Source: Psychrobacter sp. NG254
GTDB lineage: Bacteria; Pseudomonadota; Gammaproteobacteria; Pseudomonadales; Moraxellaceae
DNA length: 64,000 bases
Direction: 5' to 3'
NCBI RefSeq assembly: GCF_015277735.1
Contig: NZ_JADHDA010000004.1
Span: 248,001 to 312,000 of the forward strand
Positions 9,038-18,435 of this stretch are shown here, piece by piece. A model generated the notes under the pieces. That model had not been told where the DNA came from, ran no database searches, and saw only the letters and a list, made by a program, of their open reading frames with translations. Both the position numbers and the translations under genes were made by a program. How positions within the stretch are numbered: position 1 is the first letter of the stretch; every line of letters begins with the position of its first letter.

Positions 9038-9922
9038 ATGAGCGCAACACCTTCTTCTGCCAATAAACCTGCCCATAAAAAAGGCTGGTTGACACGTTTG
9101 CGTCAGCGCAATGTGTTACCAGGTTTTGGTCTGAGCATGGGTATTACCGTCTTTAGCTTATCGTTACTGGTGGTATTGCCATTTGCGATGATGGCCTACA
9201 CCACAACCCAAATGGGTTGGATGGGCTTTTGGGAGACGATCACCCAGCCACAAGTCACTGCCGCCATCAAGCTGAGTTTATGGATGTCGTTTTTGGCGAT
9301 GCTCACCAATATGGTGTTTGGTACATTGGTGGCTTGGGTGCTTGTGCGCTATGAGTTTTGGGGTAAATCCCTGATCAATGCCTTGGTTGACTTGCCATTT
9401 GCGTTGCCAACTGCTGTCACAGGTATTTCACTTGCAACGCTCTATGCACCCAATGGATTGATAGGGCAGTGGTTTGCCAAGTTCGATATTCAGGTCGCCT
9501 TTACGCCGATAGGTATTTGGCTGGCACTGGTTGTGGTCAGTTTTCCTTTCATCGTTCGTGCTGTGCAGCCCGTACTTGCTGAGCTGTCGGTTGAGTTTGA
9601 GGAAGCTGCTGCAGTATTGGGTGCCAATCGATTAACGACCTTTCGTAAGGTGATTCTGCCAGAGCTATTGCCAGCGCTGCTGATGGGTGCAGGCATGATG
9701 TTTGCTCGTGCCACAGGCGAGTATGGTTCCGTTATCTTTATCGCGGGTAACATTCCGATGCAGTCTGAGATTTTGCCACTGATTATCATCAGTAAGCTTG
9801 AGCAATTTGATATTCAGGGTGCTTCTGCTGTTGCATTATTTATGCTACTCATCTCATTTGTGATTTTGTTGACCATTAATATCATGCAGTGGAAACTGTC
9901 ACGCCGCGTAGGAGCTCGCTAA
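9038..9922 (+). CDS. cysT: Sulfate ABC transporter permease CysT
   Basis: A 294-aa inner-membrane permease (CysT, also called CysU) with about six hydrophobic segments. The cytoplasmic EAA loop is visible as FEEAAAVLGANRLTTFRKVILPEL, which docks on CysA. The DLPFALPTAVTGI block is typical of CysT. The stop at 9922 is 1 bp from the cysW start, so the two are translationally coupled. The charged N-terminal 25 residues (KKGWLTRLRQR) lie in the cytoplasm. Confidence 0.93.
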   Translation: MSATPSSANKPAHKKGWLTRLRQRNVLPGFGLSMGITVFSLSLLVVLPFAMMAYTTTQMGWMGFWETITQPQVTAAIKLSLWMSFLAMLTNMVFGTLVAWVLVRYEFWGKSLINALVDLPFALPTAVTGISLATLYAPNGLIGQWFAKFDIQVAFTPIGIWLALVVVSFPFIVRAVQPVLAELSVEFEEAAAVLGANRLTTFRKVILPELLPALLMGAGMMFARATGEYGSVIFIAGNIPMQSEILPLIIISKLEQFDIQGASAVALFMLLISFVILLTINIMQWKLSRRVGAR

Positions 9923-9923
9923 T

Positions 9924-10862
9924 ATGCAAATATCTAATAGCTACGACTACCAAAGCAACGCAGCGACCAAAGACACGCCATGGATACGCCGCACCTTTAT
10001 CGGCATCGCTGTACTGTTTATGATCGTCATGTTGGTTGTACCCTTATTGGCGGTGTTCTACGAGGCGTTTAAAAATGGTTGGCAGCTGTATCTCGCTTCA
10101 CTGGTCGATCCTGAGGCGCTGCAAGCCATTAAACTGACGTTAATCACAGCAGCGGTCGTCCTACCTATTAACATGGTGATGGGTATTGCCATTGCTTGGT
10201 TGGTCACGCGCTACCAGTTTAAAGGTAAGCAGTTGGTCACCACTTTGCTTGATTTGCCATTCTCAGTATCACCTGTTGTCGCAGGTCTGATGTTTGTACT
10301 GTTATTTGGGCTGAACTCTACCATGGGTGGCTGGCTTGAGAGCATGGGTTTCCAAGTGATTTATGCAGTTCCTGGTATCATTTTGGCGACCTTATTTGTG
10401 ACGTTCCCATTTGTCGCGCGTGAGCTGATACCCTTGATGCAGACGCAGGGCGACTCTGAGGAGCAAGCAGCACTGACTTTGGGCGCAAGTGGCTGGCAGA
10501 CTTTTTGGCATGTGACACTGCCTAATATCAAATGGGCATTGCTATACGGTTTGATTTTGACCAATGCCCGCGCCATGGGTGAGTTTGGTGCCGTCAGTGT
10601 GGTGTCCGGTCATATTCGCGGTGAGACCAACACGATGCCGCTACTGGTTGAGATTGCCTATAACGATTACAACTTTACCGCCGCCTTTGCCTTATCGAGT
10701 ATATTGGCTGCACTTGCTCTAGTAACGCTACTGATTCAGCAAGTCATGACCAAGATGCAAGAGCGTAAGTTTGCCAAGTCAGAGCGACTGGCGGCGGCGC
10801 CTGAGCTACCTGTGAGTGCGAATGCTACGGTTGCTACGACTAAAAATAGCAGTGATAAATAA
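9924..10862 (+). CDS. cysW: Sulfate ABC transporter permease CysW
   Basis: A 312-aa second permease subunit with six hydrophobic segments, the [14 protein letters not shown] block typical of CysW, and an EAA loop ([24 protein letters not shown]). [16 protein letters not shown] before the last helices is highly characteristic. It pairs with CysT to form the channel. The C-terminal 40 residues are an Ala/Ser/Thr-rich cytoplasmic tail. Confidence 0.93.
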   Translation: MQISNSYDYQSNAATKDTPWIRRTFIGIAVLFMIVMLVVPLLAVFYEAFKNGWQLYLASLVDPEALQAIKLTLITAAVVLPINMVMGIAIAWLVTRYQFKGKQLVTTLLDLPFSVSPVVAGLMFVLLFGLNSTMGGWLESMGFQVIYAVPGIILATLFVTFPFVARELIPLMQTQGDSEEQAALTLGASGWQTFWHVTLPNIKWALLYGLILTNARAMGEFGAVSVVSGHIRGETNTMPLLVEIAYNDYNFTAAFALSSILAALALVTLLIQQVMTKMQERKFAKSERLAAAPELPVSANATVATTKNSSDK

Positions 10863-10900
10863 GTCACGATACGACAAAAGATATAATAAGAGATACTATT

Positions 10901-11623
10901 ATGAGCATTGAGATTCGCAACGTTAATAAGAAATTTGGTCAATTTACTGCGTTAGATAATATCAATATTACCGTACCGACTGGTAAACTGACCACACTGC
11001 TGGGCCCATCTGGCTGCGGCAAGACCACGCTGCTACGTATCATTGCAGGTTTGGAATACGCCGATTCTGGGCAGGTATTATTTGATGAGCTGGATGTGAC
11101 CAACACGCCTGTGCAAAAGCGCCATATCGGCTTTATGTTTCAGCATTATGCGCTGTTCCGTCACAAGAATATCGCAGACAACGTCGCTTTTGGACTGACC
11201 TTACTGCCAAAAAAAGACCGACCGAGTAAGGCTGATATCGATAAGCGCGTGGCAGAGCTGTTAGAGCTCGTACAGCTGCCACAAGTGGCCAATGCTTATC
11301 CGCATCAGCTCTCTGGTGGTCAGCGTCAGCGGATTGCGCTAGCAAGGGCACTCGCGGTCAAACCCAAGCTACTGCTGCTAGATGAGCCATTTGGTGCGCT
11401 AGATGCCAAAGTACGTAAAGAGCTGCGTACATGGCTAAAGAACATCCATCATGAGCTGGGTATCACGAGCATCATGGTAACGCATGACCAAGAAGAGGCG
11501 CGCGCTGTCTCTGATGAGATCGTTGTAATGAACCAAGGGCGAGTAGAGCAGGTAGGCACCTCAGAGGAGCTGATACATCAGCCAGCCAGCGCTTTCATCA
11601 GTGACTTCCTAGATTTGGCATAG
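10901..11623 (+). CDS. cysA: Sulfate ABC transporter ATPase CysA, short form
   Basis: A 240-aa ABC ATPase that powers sulfate import. It has Walker [10 protein letters not shown] (35-43), Q-loop FQHYALFRH, signature LSGGQRQR, Walker [15 protein letters not shown] and the switch His in MVTHDQEEA. It stops about 110 residues earlier than typical CysA proteins (around 350 aa), right after ISDFLDLA, so the C-terminal regulatory (TOBE-like) domain is missing. A terminator begins 62 bp after the stop and no coding remnant follows, so the short form looks natural rather than frameshifted. Confidence 0.92.
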   Translation: MSIEIRNVNKKFGQFTALDNINITVPTGKLTTLLGPSGCGKTTLLRIIAGLEYADSGQVLFDELDVTNTPVQKRHIGFMFQHYALFRHKNIADNVAFGLTLLPKKDRPSKADIDKRVAELLELVQLPQVANAYPHQLSGGQRQRIALARALAVKPKLLLLDEPFGALDAKVRKELRTWLKNIHHELGITSIMVTHDQEEARAVSDEIVVMNQGRVEQVGTSEELIHQPASAFISDFLDLA

Positions 11624-11685
11624 CTAACACAGTTGGTATAACCATCATAATTGCTGCAAAAGTTATAGAGAATATATTAAACAAT

Positions 11686-11719
11686 AAAAAAGACCTACTT
11701 GCTATAGTAGGTCTTTTTT
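11686..11719 (+). terminator. Terminator after the sulfate importer genes
   Basis: Perfect 14-nt arms (AAAAAAGACCTACT and AGTAGGTCTTTTTT) around a 6-nt loop. It is a strong and nearly symmetric terminator that can also serve the converging ArsR-type gene. Confidence 0.88.
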
Positions 11720-11784
11720 GGTTTGAGGGGTTGTCTTAGAGGCCATCAAGAAATTTGAGTAGATAGTGGGACAGAAAGCTTTAT

Positions 11785-12114
11785 CTAAGCAATGTCTGAC
11801 ATCTCTAGACCTGTCGCTCTTGGAGAGATTTGCTCATAGGTGATTTCTAGAATGTCTTGACACCAGTCTGGCAAGTCATCAGCCACTTCATACCACATCC
11901 AAGTACCATCACGAACACAGCTCAAAATACCCAATTTTTTTAAGTGGTTCAAGTGACGAGAGATGGTTGGTTGTGGTTGATCAAGCATATCTACCAGATC
12001 GCCCACACAGCGTGCTTCTTTTTTAAAAAGAATTTGAAATATTTTCAGGCGTGTCGGATCAGATAAGACTTTAAACAAATCAATAGGTCGTATCGTAAAA
12101 TTATTATCAGACAT
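11785..12114 (-). CDS. ArsR/SmtB-family transcriptional regulator
   Basis: A 109-aa winged-helix protein. The ArsR pattern is clear: FKVLSDPTRLKIFQIL (helices 1-2), CVGDLVDMLDQPQPTISRHLNHLKKLGIL (recognition helix), then a wing (SCVRDGTWMWYEV). Cysteines are at 36, 66 and 85; the CVC metal site of ArsR reads CVG here, so a classic As(III) site is not evident and the signal is unknown. The ATG at 12114 is chosen since an upstream in-frame extension lacks family similarity. It diverges from the bfd iron module and converges on the sulfate importer, so either could be a target; its job is open. Confidence 0.82.
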   Translation of the reverse strand: MSDNNFTIRPIDLFKVLSDPTRLKIFQILFKKEARCVGDLVDMLDQPQPTISRHLNHLKKLGILSCVRDGTWMWYEVADDLPDWCQDILEITYEQISPRATGLEMSDIA

Positions 12115-12479
12115 AGGATGATTCCAATAGGGCTTCGTTAGTAGGGGTTCAATATAACAGCAGTTATCCTCAAAATCGATTAAAAAATAAGCAAAATTAC
12201 AGTTCATCGTTAATTTACTACCTTTCACAATATCCTGTTACATGCATACTTATATCCGCTTACATAGATGGACTACTTGCTACAAAGATAATAATTTTTC
12301 ATGGTCAATAAATATATCAAATGTTATTGAAAATGATAATAATTATCGTTATTATACTGCAAGTAGTAAGCATGACATGAGCGTTAAAGAATAATTTTCT
12401 ATCCGTCCCTCATGCATGATGCAAATATATAAGCCGTATAAGGCAGTTATCGAGTAGTGATAGTCACGGGAGCCAATTC
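12115..12479 (+). promoter_or_regulatory. Divergent intergenic region: promoter with Fur box before bfd
   Basis: Positions 12329-12347 match the 19-bp Fur consensus (GATAATGATAATCATTATC) at 17 of 19 positions. The site overlaps a good sigma-70-like promoter: -35 TTGAAA at 12327-12332, 17-bp spacer, -10 TATTAT at 12350-12355. Iron-loaded Fur would therefore block transcription towards bfd. The leader to the bfd ATG would be about 118 nt. The rest of the 365-bp region is AT-rich with no gene. Confidence 0.82.
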
Positions 12480-12671
12480 ATGTACGTATGTATCTGTAAT
12501 AACGTAAAAGAAAAACAAATCAAGGCAGCCATTGCCTCAGGTGTCGATACGCTTGATGGGCTAAAAGATACCTTAGATGTGGCAACCTGCTGTGGCTGTT
12601 GTGAGCCAATGGTTAATGATTATCTGGACGAGCATCACGCCAAACTTGATGTATTGGCTTATGCTGTCTAA
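12480..12671 (+). CDS. bfd: Bacterioferritin-associated ferredoxin
   Basis: A 63-aa (2Fe-2S) protein that reduces iron in bacterioferritin so that it can be released. It keeps the Bfd layout: C4-x-C6 near the start and the second pair C38/C41 within CCGCC, which also holds two extra cysteines (37 and 40). The Fur-box promoter upstream fits the known pattern of bfd induction under iron limitation. The two bacterioferritin genes follow on the same strand after 380 bp. Confidence 0.92.
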   Translation: MYVCICNNVKEKQIKAAIASGVDTLDGLKDTLDVATCCGCCEPMVNDYLDEHHAKLDVLAYAV

Positions 12672-13051
12672 TGATATGTACACCTGATACGCTCACCGTT
12701 CATCAGAAATATATTCAATATTTTGCATTTAATCTTTATTCATTATACATAATGGGCTGTTAGCAGGCGTCCATATAACCGCACTCATACCCCAGCCTTA
12801 TCTATCATTGAGCATCATTGCTGTTAACCTTAGGGATTAACTGTATCTAATTACGATTCTCAACTAGCATCTTATTCTTAGTTAATAACGTTACATCCCC
12901 TAAAGCCTGCATATGCTACTATATCTGTCTAAGAATATAGGGCTTTTTATTGACCCTGATCATAACTGATCAGTCTAATGATTGAGCTGGCGTTATATTT
13001 TTAATTGTGGATATACAGTGGTTTGTGAGAATAAATAGAGGAGCATACATA
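12672..13051 (+). other. Gap between bfd and bacterioferritin genes with a possible terminator
   Basis: No gene is seen. A bulged hairpin at 12902-12949 (AAAGCC, 11-nt bulge, CTATAT / ATATAG, GGCTTT) ends in five T and may terminate the bfd transcript. A small palindrome TGATCA-taac-TGATCA follows. GAGGAG lies just before the bacterioferritin ATG. This arrangement suggests that bfd and the bfr pair are transcribed separately, as expected for genes with opposite iron responses. Confidence 0.4.
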
Positions 13052-13540
13052 ATGATAGGCAGCCAAAAAGTTATCGATTATTTGAATTTTTTGTTAGGCG
13101 GTGAGCTGGCCGCTCGCGATCAGTACTTTATTCATTCAGAGATGTATGCTGAATGGCACTATGGCAAACTCTATGATCGCATTCACCATGAAATGGCAGA
13201 TGAAACCTTACATGCACAGGATATTATCCGTCGTATCTTAATGCTTAGCGGTACGCCAAAGATGACGGTCGATGCCATCAACATCGGTGCAACTGTACCT
13301 GAAATGTTGCAATACGACCTTGATTTAGAGTATCAAGTACAAAAGCATCTAAAAGATGCTATTGCCCTTTGTGAAGCAGAACACGACTATGTCACACGTG
13401 AGATGCTGGTCGCTCAGCTAAAAGACACAGAAGAAGATCATGCGCATTGGCTTGAGCAACAGCTGCGCTTGATTGATATGATTGGCCTGCCCAATTATCT
13501 ACAAAGCCAAATGGCTGAAGTCACTCCTAATCTCATCTAA
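13052..13540 (+). CDS. Bacterioferritin, ferroxidase-type subunit without heme Met
   Basis: A 162-aa bacterioferritin subunit forming part of the 24-mer iron-storage shell. Aligned by eye with E. coli Bfr, all diiron ferroxidase ligands are present: E18, E51, H54, E93 (E94 in E. coli), E127 and H130. The heme ligand Met52 is replaced by Thr52 (ADETLHAQ). It should therefore oxidise iron but not bind heme on its own. The ATG at 13052 follows GAGGAG with good spacing; an upstream in-frame extension looks non-coding. The partner subunit gene follows after 65 bp. Confidence 0.9.
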   Translation: MIGSQKVIDYLNFLLGGELAARDQYFIHSEMYAEWHYGKLYDRIHHEMADETLHAQDIIRRILMLSGTPKMTVDAINIGATVPEMLQYDLDLEYQVQKHLKDAIALCEAEHDYVTREMLVAQLKDTEEDHAHWLEQQLRLIDMIGLPNYLQSQMAEVTPNLI

Positions 13541-13605
13541 CATCATGCTAGATAGGTAGATGAATAATGTTCAGCTTACATAATAAATGAATAGGGAGAG
13601 AGATA

Positions 13606-14085
13606 ATGACAGGGGATAAAGAGGTCATTCGCGCATTAAATAAAGTACTTGGTCAATCATTGATTGCAATTAATCAGTACTTTTTGCATGCCCGCATTGC
13701 ACGTCATTGGGGACTAGAAGCACTCAATGAAAGTTTTTATAAGCAATCCATTGCTGAAATGAAATGGTCTGATGATTTGATTGCACGCATTTTATTGCTA
13801 GGCGGTTTACCGAATTTGCAAGATTATGGCAAGATGTTCATCGCTGAAGATGTGCCTGAAATGATGGACTGTAATTTACGTCTAGAGAAGCAGAAATTCT
13901 CGATCATCACGGATGCCATCACGCTATGTGAGACCAAATCTGACTATGTATCTCGTCAGCTATTGGTTATCTTAAAAGATGGCAACGAAGAGTATCAGGA
14001 TTGGTTAGAGACACAAGAAGACTTGATCGAAAGCATTGGTGTAGAACGCTACATCCAATCGCAAATGAGCGATGATGACGCATAA
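13606..14085 (+). CDS. Bacterioferritin, heme-binding subunit with degenerate ferroxidase site
   Basis: A 159-aa bacterioferritin subunit. In the same alignment it keeps the heme ligand Met52 (AEMKW) but has lost most ferroxidase ligands: S18 for Glu, W54 for His, N127 for Glu and Y130 for His, with E51 and E94 kept. It should bind heme at the subunit interface and conduct electrons from Bfd, but not oxidise iron. GGGAGAGAG precedes the ATG. Two-subunit bacterioferritins of this kind are known in Neisseria and Pseudomonas, so mixed shells are likely. Confidence 0.9.
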   Translation: MTGDKEVIRALNKVLGQSLIAINQYFLHARIARHWGLEALNESFYKQSIAEMKWSDDLIARILLLGGLPNLQDYGKMFIAEDVPEMMDCNLRLEKQKFSIITDAITLCETKSDYVSRQLLVILKDGNEEYQDWLETQEDLIESIGVERYIQSQMSDDDA

Positions 14086-14117
14086 TAGTATTCACCATTA
14101 ATGTGGGTCTTCATAAG

Positions 14118-14163
14118 AAAAGCCAGTATAAGATTGCACTCTCAATCGCATACTGGCTTTTTT
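14118..14163 (+). terminator. Terminator after the bacterioferritin pair
   Basis: Arms AAAAGCCAGTAT (14118-14129) and ATACTGGCTTTT with a T-run, 32 bp past the stop. It also faces the convergent MFS gene. Confidence 0.85.
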
Positions 14164-14268
14164 GTGTCTATAGCTAGGGTGTTTGTAATGTTTTGGCTAT
14201 ACGGGCTAGTGGTGAGTCGTACAAAAAATCTCACTTAATAGAAAACTTGTCTCGATTTAAGATACGCC

Positions 14269-15645
14269 CTAGTATAAACCGCGCCCATCTTCAGGTTTTA
14301 AGCGCAAGAAATATAGCCCTGAAAGAATCGTCAATATCCCCAATATCCAGTAAGTGGTTTGAAACGCCGCTAGGGTATCCATTTGCAAGCGTTCACGCAG
14401 TATGTTCAATACAGCTGCGCCAAAAGCAATACCAAAGCTAATGGCCAACTGTTGATTGACGGCCATTAAGCTATTACCACTACTGGTTTGTGCGCCTTGC
14501 AGATCACCGATGGTAATGGTGTTCATCGCGCTGAACTGCATTGAGTTACAAGCGCCCATGACAGTCAAGATAGGGATAAACCAGAGCCACTGTGAGGCAT
14601 CATTGAACTGCGCTAGCACAATGATGAGCGAACCCATAAACAACGTGTTATAGACCAACACTTTACGGTAGCTGAATCGCTGAATGATTTTACTGACCCA
14701 AGGTTTGATACCAATAGCACCCACGGCAATAGGGGCAAGCAACCAGCCTGCCTGCGACGGTGAGTATTCGAACACCACTTGTAGCAGCAAGGGTAATAGA
14801 AATGGTACGGCGCTGATGCCAAGGCGGGTGAATAGGTTGCCTGTGATACCCACTTTGAAGGTGCGAATATCAAATAAACTCAGTGGAAATAAAGGGGCTG
14901 CGTGTCGCTTGGCATGCCAGACATACGCACCAATAAATAGACTGGCAGCCAACCCAAATAGTAGACCGTAAAGACCACGGCCTGCGTGTGAGCCAAATTC
15001 GACAGCGAGCGTAAACCCGCACGCCGCAGCGGCAAACAACATAAATCCTGTCCAATCAAGACGCTTAGTATCCTCAAATAAAGCGGGCACCAGCTTTTTG
15101 CCCATGATAAATCCGGCCACACCCATCGGTATGTTGATCAAAAATATCCAATGCCAACTGGTGTACTGCACGATATAGCCACCCAGTACTGGTCCTACTA
15201 AGGGCGCAACCAATGCCGGTATGACAGCAAAGTTCATCACAGTCAGGAGCTTGTTGCGCGGGTAGGATTTGACCAGTATCAGCCGTGCCACAGGCGTCAT
15301 CATCGCACCGCCAATGCCCTGTACCACACGTGAACCAACCAAAAAGTCTAGGGTGGGTGACGCCGCACACAATAGTGAGCCAATACAAAATATGATAATT
15401 GCTGATAAGAACACTCGGCGGGTGCCATACTTATCGGCCAAAAACCCACTGATCGGAATGAAGATAGCCAAGGTCAGGGCGTAACTGATAACGGCCCACT
15501 GCATCTTTAGCGGTGATTCGCCTAGTGCCTGTGCCATTTGCGGTAACGAGGTGTTTAAAATAGTGGCGTCTAAGATTTGCATAAACAGCGCCACCGCCAG
15601 TACATAAGGTAGGTATTTATCTTGAGTCGGGGTGAGCGTTACCAT
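14269..15645 (-). CDS. DHA2-type MFS multidrug transporter
   Basis: A 458-aa inner-membrane exporter with about 13-14 hydrophobic segments, of the DHA2 drug:H+ antiporter family. Motifs: LDATILNTSLPQMAQ in helix 1 (motif D1-like), GFLADKYGTRRVF (motif A), and GSRVVQGIGGAMMTPVARL (motif B/C region). The overall pattern resembles MdtD-like exporters; the substrate cannot be read from sequence. It stands alone and converges on the bacterioferritin genes. The start is at MVTLTPTQDKYLPYVLA. Confidence 0.88.
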   Translation of the reverse strand: MVTLTPTQDKYLPYVLAVALFMQILDATILNTSLPQMAQALGESPLKMQWAVISYALTLAIFIPISGFLADKYGTRRVFLSAIIIFCIGSLLCAASPTLDFLVGSRVVQGIGGAMMTPVARLILVKSYPRNKLLTVMNFAVIPALVAPLVGPVLGGYIVQYTSWHWIFLINIPMGVAGFIMGKKLVPALFEDTKRLDWTGFMLFAAAACGFTLAVEFGSHAGRGLYGLLFGLAASLFIGAYVWHAKRHAAPLFPLSLFDIRTFKVGITGNLFTRLGISAVPFLLPLLLQVVFEYSPSQAGWLLAPIAVGAIGIKPWVSKIIQRFSYRKVLVYNTLFMGSLIIVLAQFNDASQWLWFIPILTVMGACNSMQFSAMNTITIGDLQGAQTSSGNSLMAVNQQLAISFGIAFGAAVLNILRERLQMDTLAAFQTTYWILGILTILSGLYFLRLKPEDGRGLY

Positions 15646-16087
15646 GTCAGTCCCATTGAACGTCTGTTTATGAGGTAGGAAAATAGCGGATTTGCGAGCA
15701 GATCGCTATGCAAGCTGAGTAGTATAAGAAAGCCTGAATCATAATAAAAGTGACTCAAGGTAACGAAGTCGAAAGTGGCCAAGTAGGTAGTGACTAGGTA
15801 GACAGTAGCTAAGCAGAAAATGACTAACTGGAGAATAGCCAACCTAAAACTACAAGGTAAGTTTCTCAGCGGTAATGCTTTATTTATCCATTTTTATTTG
15901 AGTTATTGAGCAGTAGAAATGCAACATTGATTACAAGAGAGGGCTTTAATGTCGTTGTGTGTTCTCGGTATAGTAAAGCCTTGTCAGCAATTGATATATA
16001 GTTGATTCAGTATCAGTACTTGAAGCAACTTCCTTTGAATAAACAATATCTAAAATAGACCTAAAAAACAGACATCAAGGACAATTT
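15646..16087. other. Intergenic region without a gene
   Basis: A 442-bp AT-rich region between the divergent MFS and GST genes. A stretch around 15775-15840 shows degenerate AGTAG/CTAGGTAG/GACTA repeats but no open frame with coding character. Promoters for both genes should lie here. Confidence 0.4.
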
Positions 16088-16918
16088 ATGAGTAATGAAT
16101 CAACCAACAGTACACAAAATGATAAATACGTACCGCCAAAAGTTTGGATACAAGACAAAGAGAGTGGTGGTAAGTTTGCCAGTATCAATAGTCCTACATC
16201 AGGTGCGCGCTATGATAAAGAGCTACCAGTGGGGGATGCGCCGCTACAATTGTATTCGCTTAATACCCCAAATGGCGTCAAGGTAAACATATTATTAGAA
16301 GAATTGGCAGAACTCGGTATCAGCGATGCGGCATACGATGCCTACAAAATCGACATCTCTCAAGGTGAGCAGTTTGGTTCAGGCTTTGTAGCAATCAATC
16401 CCAATTCAAAAATTCCAGCCTTGGTCGATCATTCTGCTGGCGAGCCGATCGCGCTTTTTGAGTCAGGGGCAATCCTGATGTACTTGGCAGAGAAGTTTGA
16501 TAATTTTCTGCCACTGGCCACAGGTAAAGCTCGAGCAGATTGTCTGTCTTGGATCATGTGGCAAATGGGTAGCGCGCCTTTCCTAGGTGGTGGTTTTGGA
16601 CATTTCTATGCCTATGCACCTGAGCCACTAGAGTACCCAATCAACCGCTATACGATGGAAACCAAACGTCAGCTTGACGTATTAGACACGCATCTAAAAG
16701 ACCATACCTATCTGTGTGGCAATGATGAGAGTGACTACAACATCGCAGATATGATTGTTTGGTCATGGTACGGGCAGCTGGCACTGGGCAAACTCTATGA
16801 TGCGGCAGAATTTTTACAGGTAGAAGATTATAAACATTTGCAGCGCTGGGCTAAAGCTATTGCCGAGCGCCCAGCGGTCAAACGTGCAGTGGAGCTAGAG
16901 TTAAAACCAATCGGCTAA
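16088..16918 (+). CDS. yghU: Glutathione S-transferase, YghU type
   Basis: A 276-aa cytosolic GST of the Nu class. The N-terminus (PPKVWIQDKESGGKFASIN), the LYSLNTPNGVKV active-site block, NPNSKIPALVD (cis-Pro loop), FESGAILMYLAEKF and the FLGGGFGHFYAYAPEPLEYPIN stretch follow E. coli YghU almost block by block. Such enzymes show disulfide-bond reductase and peroxidase activity with glutathione. The E. coli C-terminal extension is shorter here. AAGGAC precedes the ATG. It stands alone with its own terminator. Confidence 0.9.
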   Translation: MSNESTNSTQNDKYVPPKVWIQDKESGGKFASINSPTSGARYDKELPVGDAPLQLYSLNTPNGVKVNILLEELAELGISDAAYDAYKIDISQGEQFGSGFVAINPNSKIPALVDHSAGEPIALFESGAILMYLAEKFDNFLPLATGKARADCLSWIMWQMGSAPFLGGGFGHFYAYAPEPLEYPINRYTMETKRQLDVLDTHLKDHTYLCGNDESDYNIADMIVWSWYGQLALGKLYDAAEFLQVEDYKHLQRWAKAIAERPAVKRAVELELKPIG

Positions 16919-16965
16919 AACGAACACGCACTAGCTCAAGACATAACAGCGAAGTTTAAACATAG

Positions 16966-16997
16966 AGGCTGATAAGTAAATAACTTATCAGCCTTTT
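16966..16997 (+). terminator. Terminator after yghU
   Basis: Arms AGGCTGATAAGT and ACTTATCAGCCT (12 bp, perfect) with a 5-nt loop, followed by TTTTTAT. Confidence 0.87.
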
Positions 16998-17154
16998 TAT
17001 ATATTCAAAAATATGAATATATTGCTCTCAAGCTTTCTTTTGTCTTTACACAATGATACATTAGTACAACAGATAGAAACACTGGTGCGTTAAGATAGGG
17101 ACGACCGCCATTGTAGACAGGTTTTTATACTTCTTCTATTGATGAGTAATAATT

Positions 17155-18435
17155 ATGAAGCACAATAGCTATATGGAACATACCTCACAATGTATAGACG
17201 TAGAATGCACAGGCACAGATATCCTGAGCGTCGACGAGATAGGTATTGAGCACCATATCAACAATATCAGATCTGACAAAGATCTTAACCGAGTAGGTAG
17301 CGACAAACATTTGAAGACTCAGCCTAAAAAAACAAAAATAGCGGCTTTTTTAAAGAAAAGAAATAAAAAGTTATTACCTATATTCGCTGCTGTCAGTGCT
17401 AGCCTACTCAGTACAGTAAGTATGGCACATGCATCAACTGAGTTGACCAATCAAGATTGGCAAGTGGCCTGTGATAATACCCGTACTTGCCGATTGGCAG
17501 GGTATCAAGCAGAAAACAACAGTGAGTTTCCGGTCTCGGTGTTACTGGTGCGCCGCGCTGGTGCAAATGCGGTTGTAGAGGGTAAGATAAAGCTTGGCGG
17601 TGCCAAAGACAGCTCCTCTAAAGCCCTGTTACAATTGGGCAGTCGCCACCGAATATCGCTCATGATCAACGATAAAGACTATGGTGAGACCAAACCGTTT
17701 TCAGCAGCTGCAGGCCATGCAGATCTGACCCAGACGCAGGTAGCGGCGCTGCTAGAGGCATTGACCAAGTCTAGCAAAATCACGCTATCATTACGCAATT
17801 CGCGCTGGCAACTATCCGACAAAGGCGCGAGTGCCGTCATGCTAAAAGCTGATGAGTTTCAAGGACGCATAGGCACATCAAGCGCCTTTATTAATAGTGA
17901 CAATATCATTAAGTCTAATGACAGCGTATTACCACCAAAATCTGCCCCTGTACTGCGTTATGTGATTCCTAACGGCAAAGCTGACAATGGCGGCGATAAG
18001 AAGTTTGCCATGAAGTCTTCTCAGTTGGCATCATTAATGAGAGGCACGATGAAAGATGTGGATGCTGACTGTCCAAACTTGTCAGACAAATCACCTTGGC
18101 GTATCAATCGTTTAAATGGCTCACAGGTATTAATACAGCATGAGTGCTGGACAGGCGCCTATAATGCAGGCACAGGCGTTTGGGTGCTCAATGACAGTAA
18201 GCCTTATAAGCCAAAGCTAGTGACGACCAGTGCCACAGGCTATGACAAAGGGAAGATAGCTTCTGTACAAAAAGGTCGCGGTATCGGCGACTGTGTGTCC
18301 AAGGTCGATTGGCTATGGACTGGCCGTGCGTTTGAAAAGAGTCATGAAAGTAGCACTGGGCTGTGCCGTCTGATTGAAATTGGCGGCGCATGGCAGCTGC
18401 CAACCTATGTCACCGAGGTCAAGACAGGGCGTTAG
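17155..18435 (+). CDS. DUF1176-type secreted protein with long N-terminal extension
   Basis: A 426-aa protein whose exported part resembles DUF1176 proteins (NQDWQVACDNTRTCRLAGY near the start; cysteine-containing ECWTGAYNAGTGVWV; GIGDC...DWLWTGRAFE; CRLIEIGGAWQLPTY). Function is unknown; the family is periplasmic. The secretion signal (KKRNKKLLPIFAAV...MAHA, residues about 68-93) lies 67 residues inside the frame, which is odd. Either the real start is internal (a TTG near 17311 is the only candidate close by) or there is a true acidic cytoplasmic extension. I keep the ATG at 17155 as the upstream limit. Even cysteine spacing suggests disulfides. Confidence 0.75.
   Translation: MKHNSYMEHTSQCIDVECTGTDILSVDEIGIEHHINNIRSDKDLNRVGSDKHLKTQPKKTKIAAFLKKRNKKLLPIFAAVSASLLSTVSMAHASTELTNQDWQVACDNTRTCRLAGYQAENNSEFPVSVLLVRRAGANAVVEGKIKLGGAKDSSSKALLQLGSRHRISLMINDKDYGETKPFSAAAGHADLTQTQVAALLEALTKSSKITLSLRNSRWQLSDKGASAVMLKADEFQGRIGTSSAFINSDNIIKSNDSVLPPKSAPVLRYVIPNGKADNGGDKKFAMKSSQLASLMRGTMKDVDADCPNLSDKSPWRINRLNGSQVLIQHECWTGAYNAGTGVWVLNDSKPYKPKLVTTSATGYDKGKIASVQKGRGIGDCVSKVDWLWTGRAFEKSHESSTGLCRLIEIGGAWQLPTYVTEVKTGR

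Noticed and set aside
11624..11720. Frameshifted C-terminal domain of CysA
   Set aside because: The sequence after the stop is short, contains the terminator and shows no coding similarity in any frame.
15639..15842. Short minus-strand frame upstream of the MFS gene
   Set aside because: Low-complexity, repeat-derived composition and no ribosome binding site; overlaps the MFS start.
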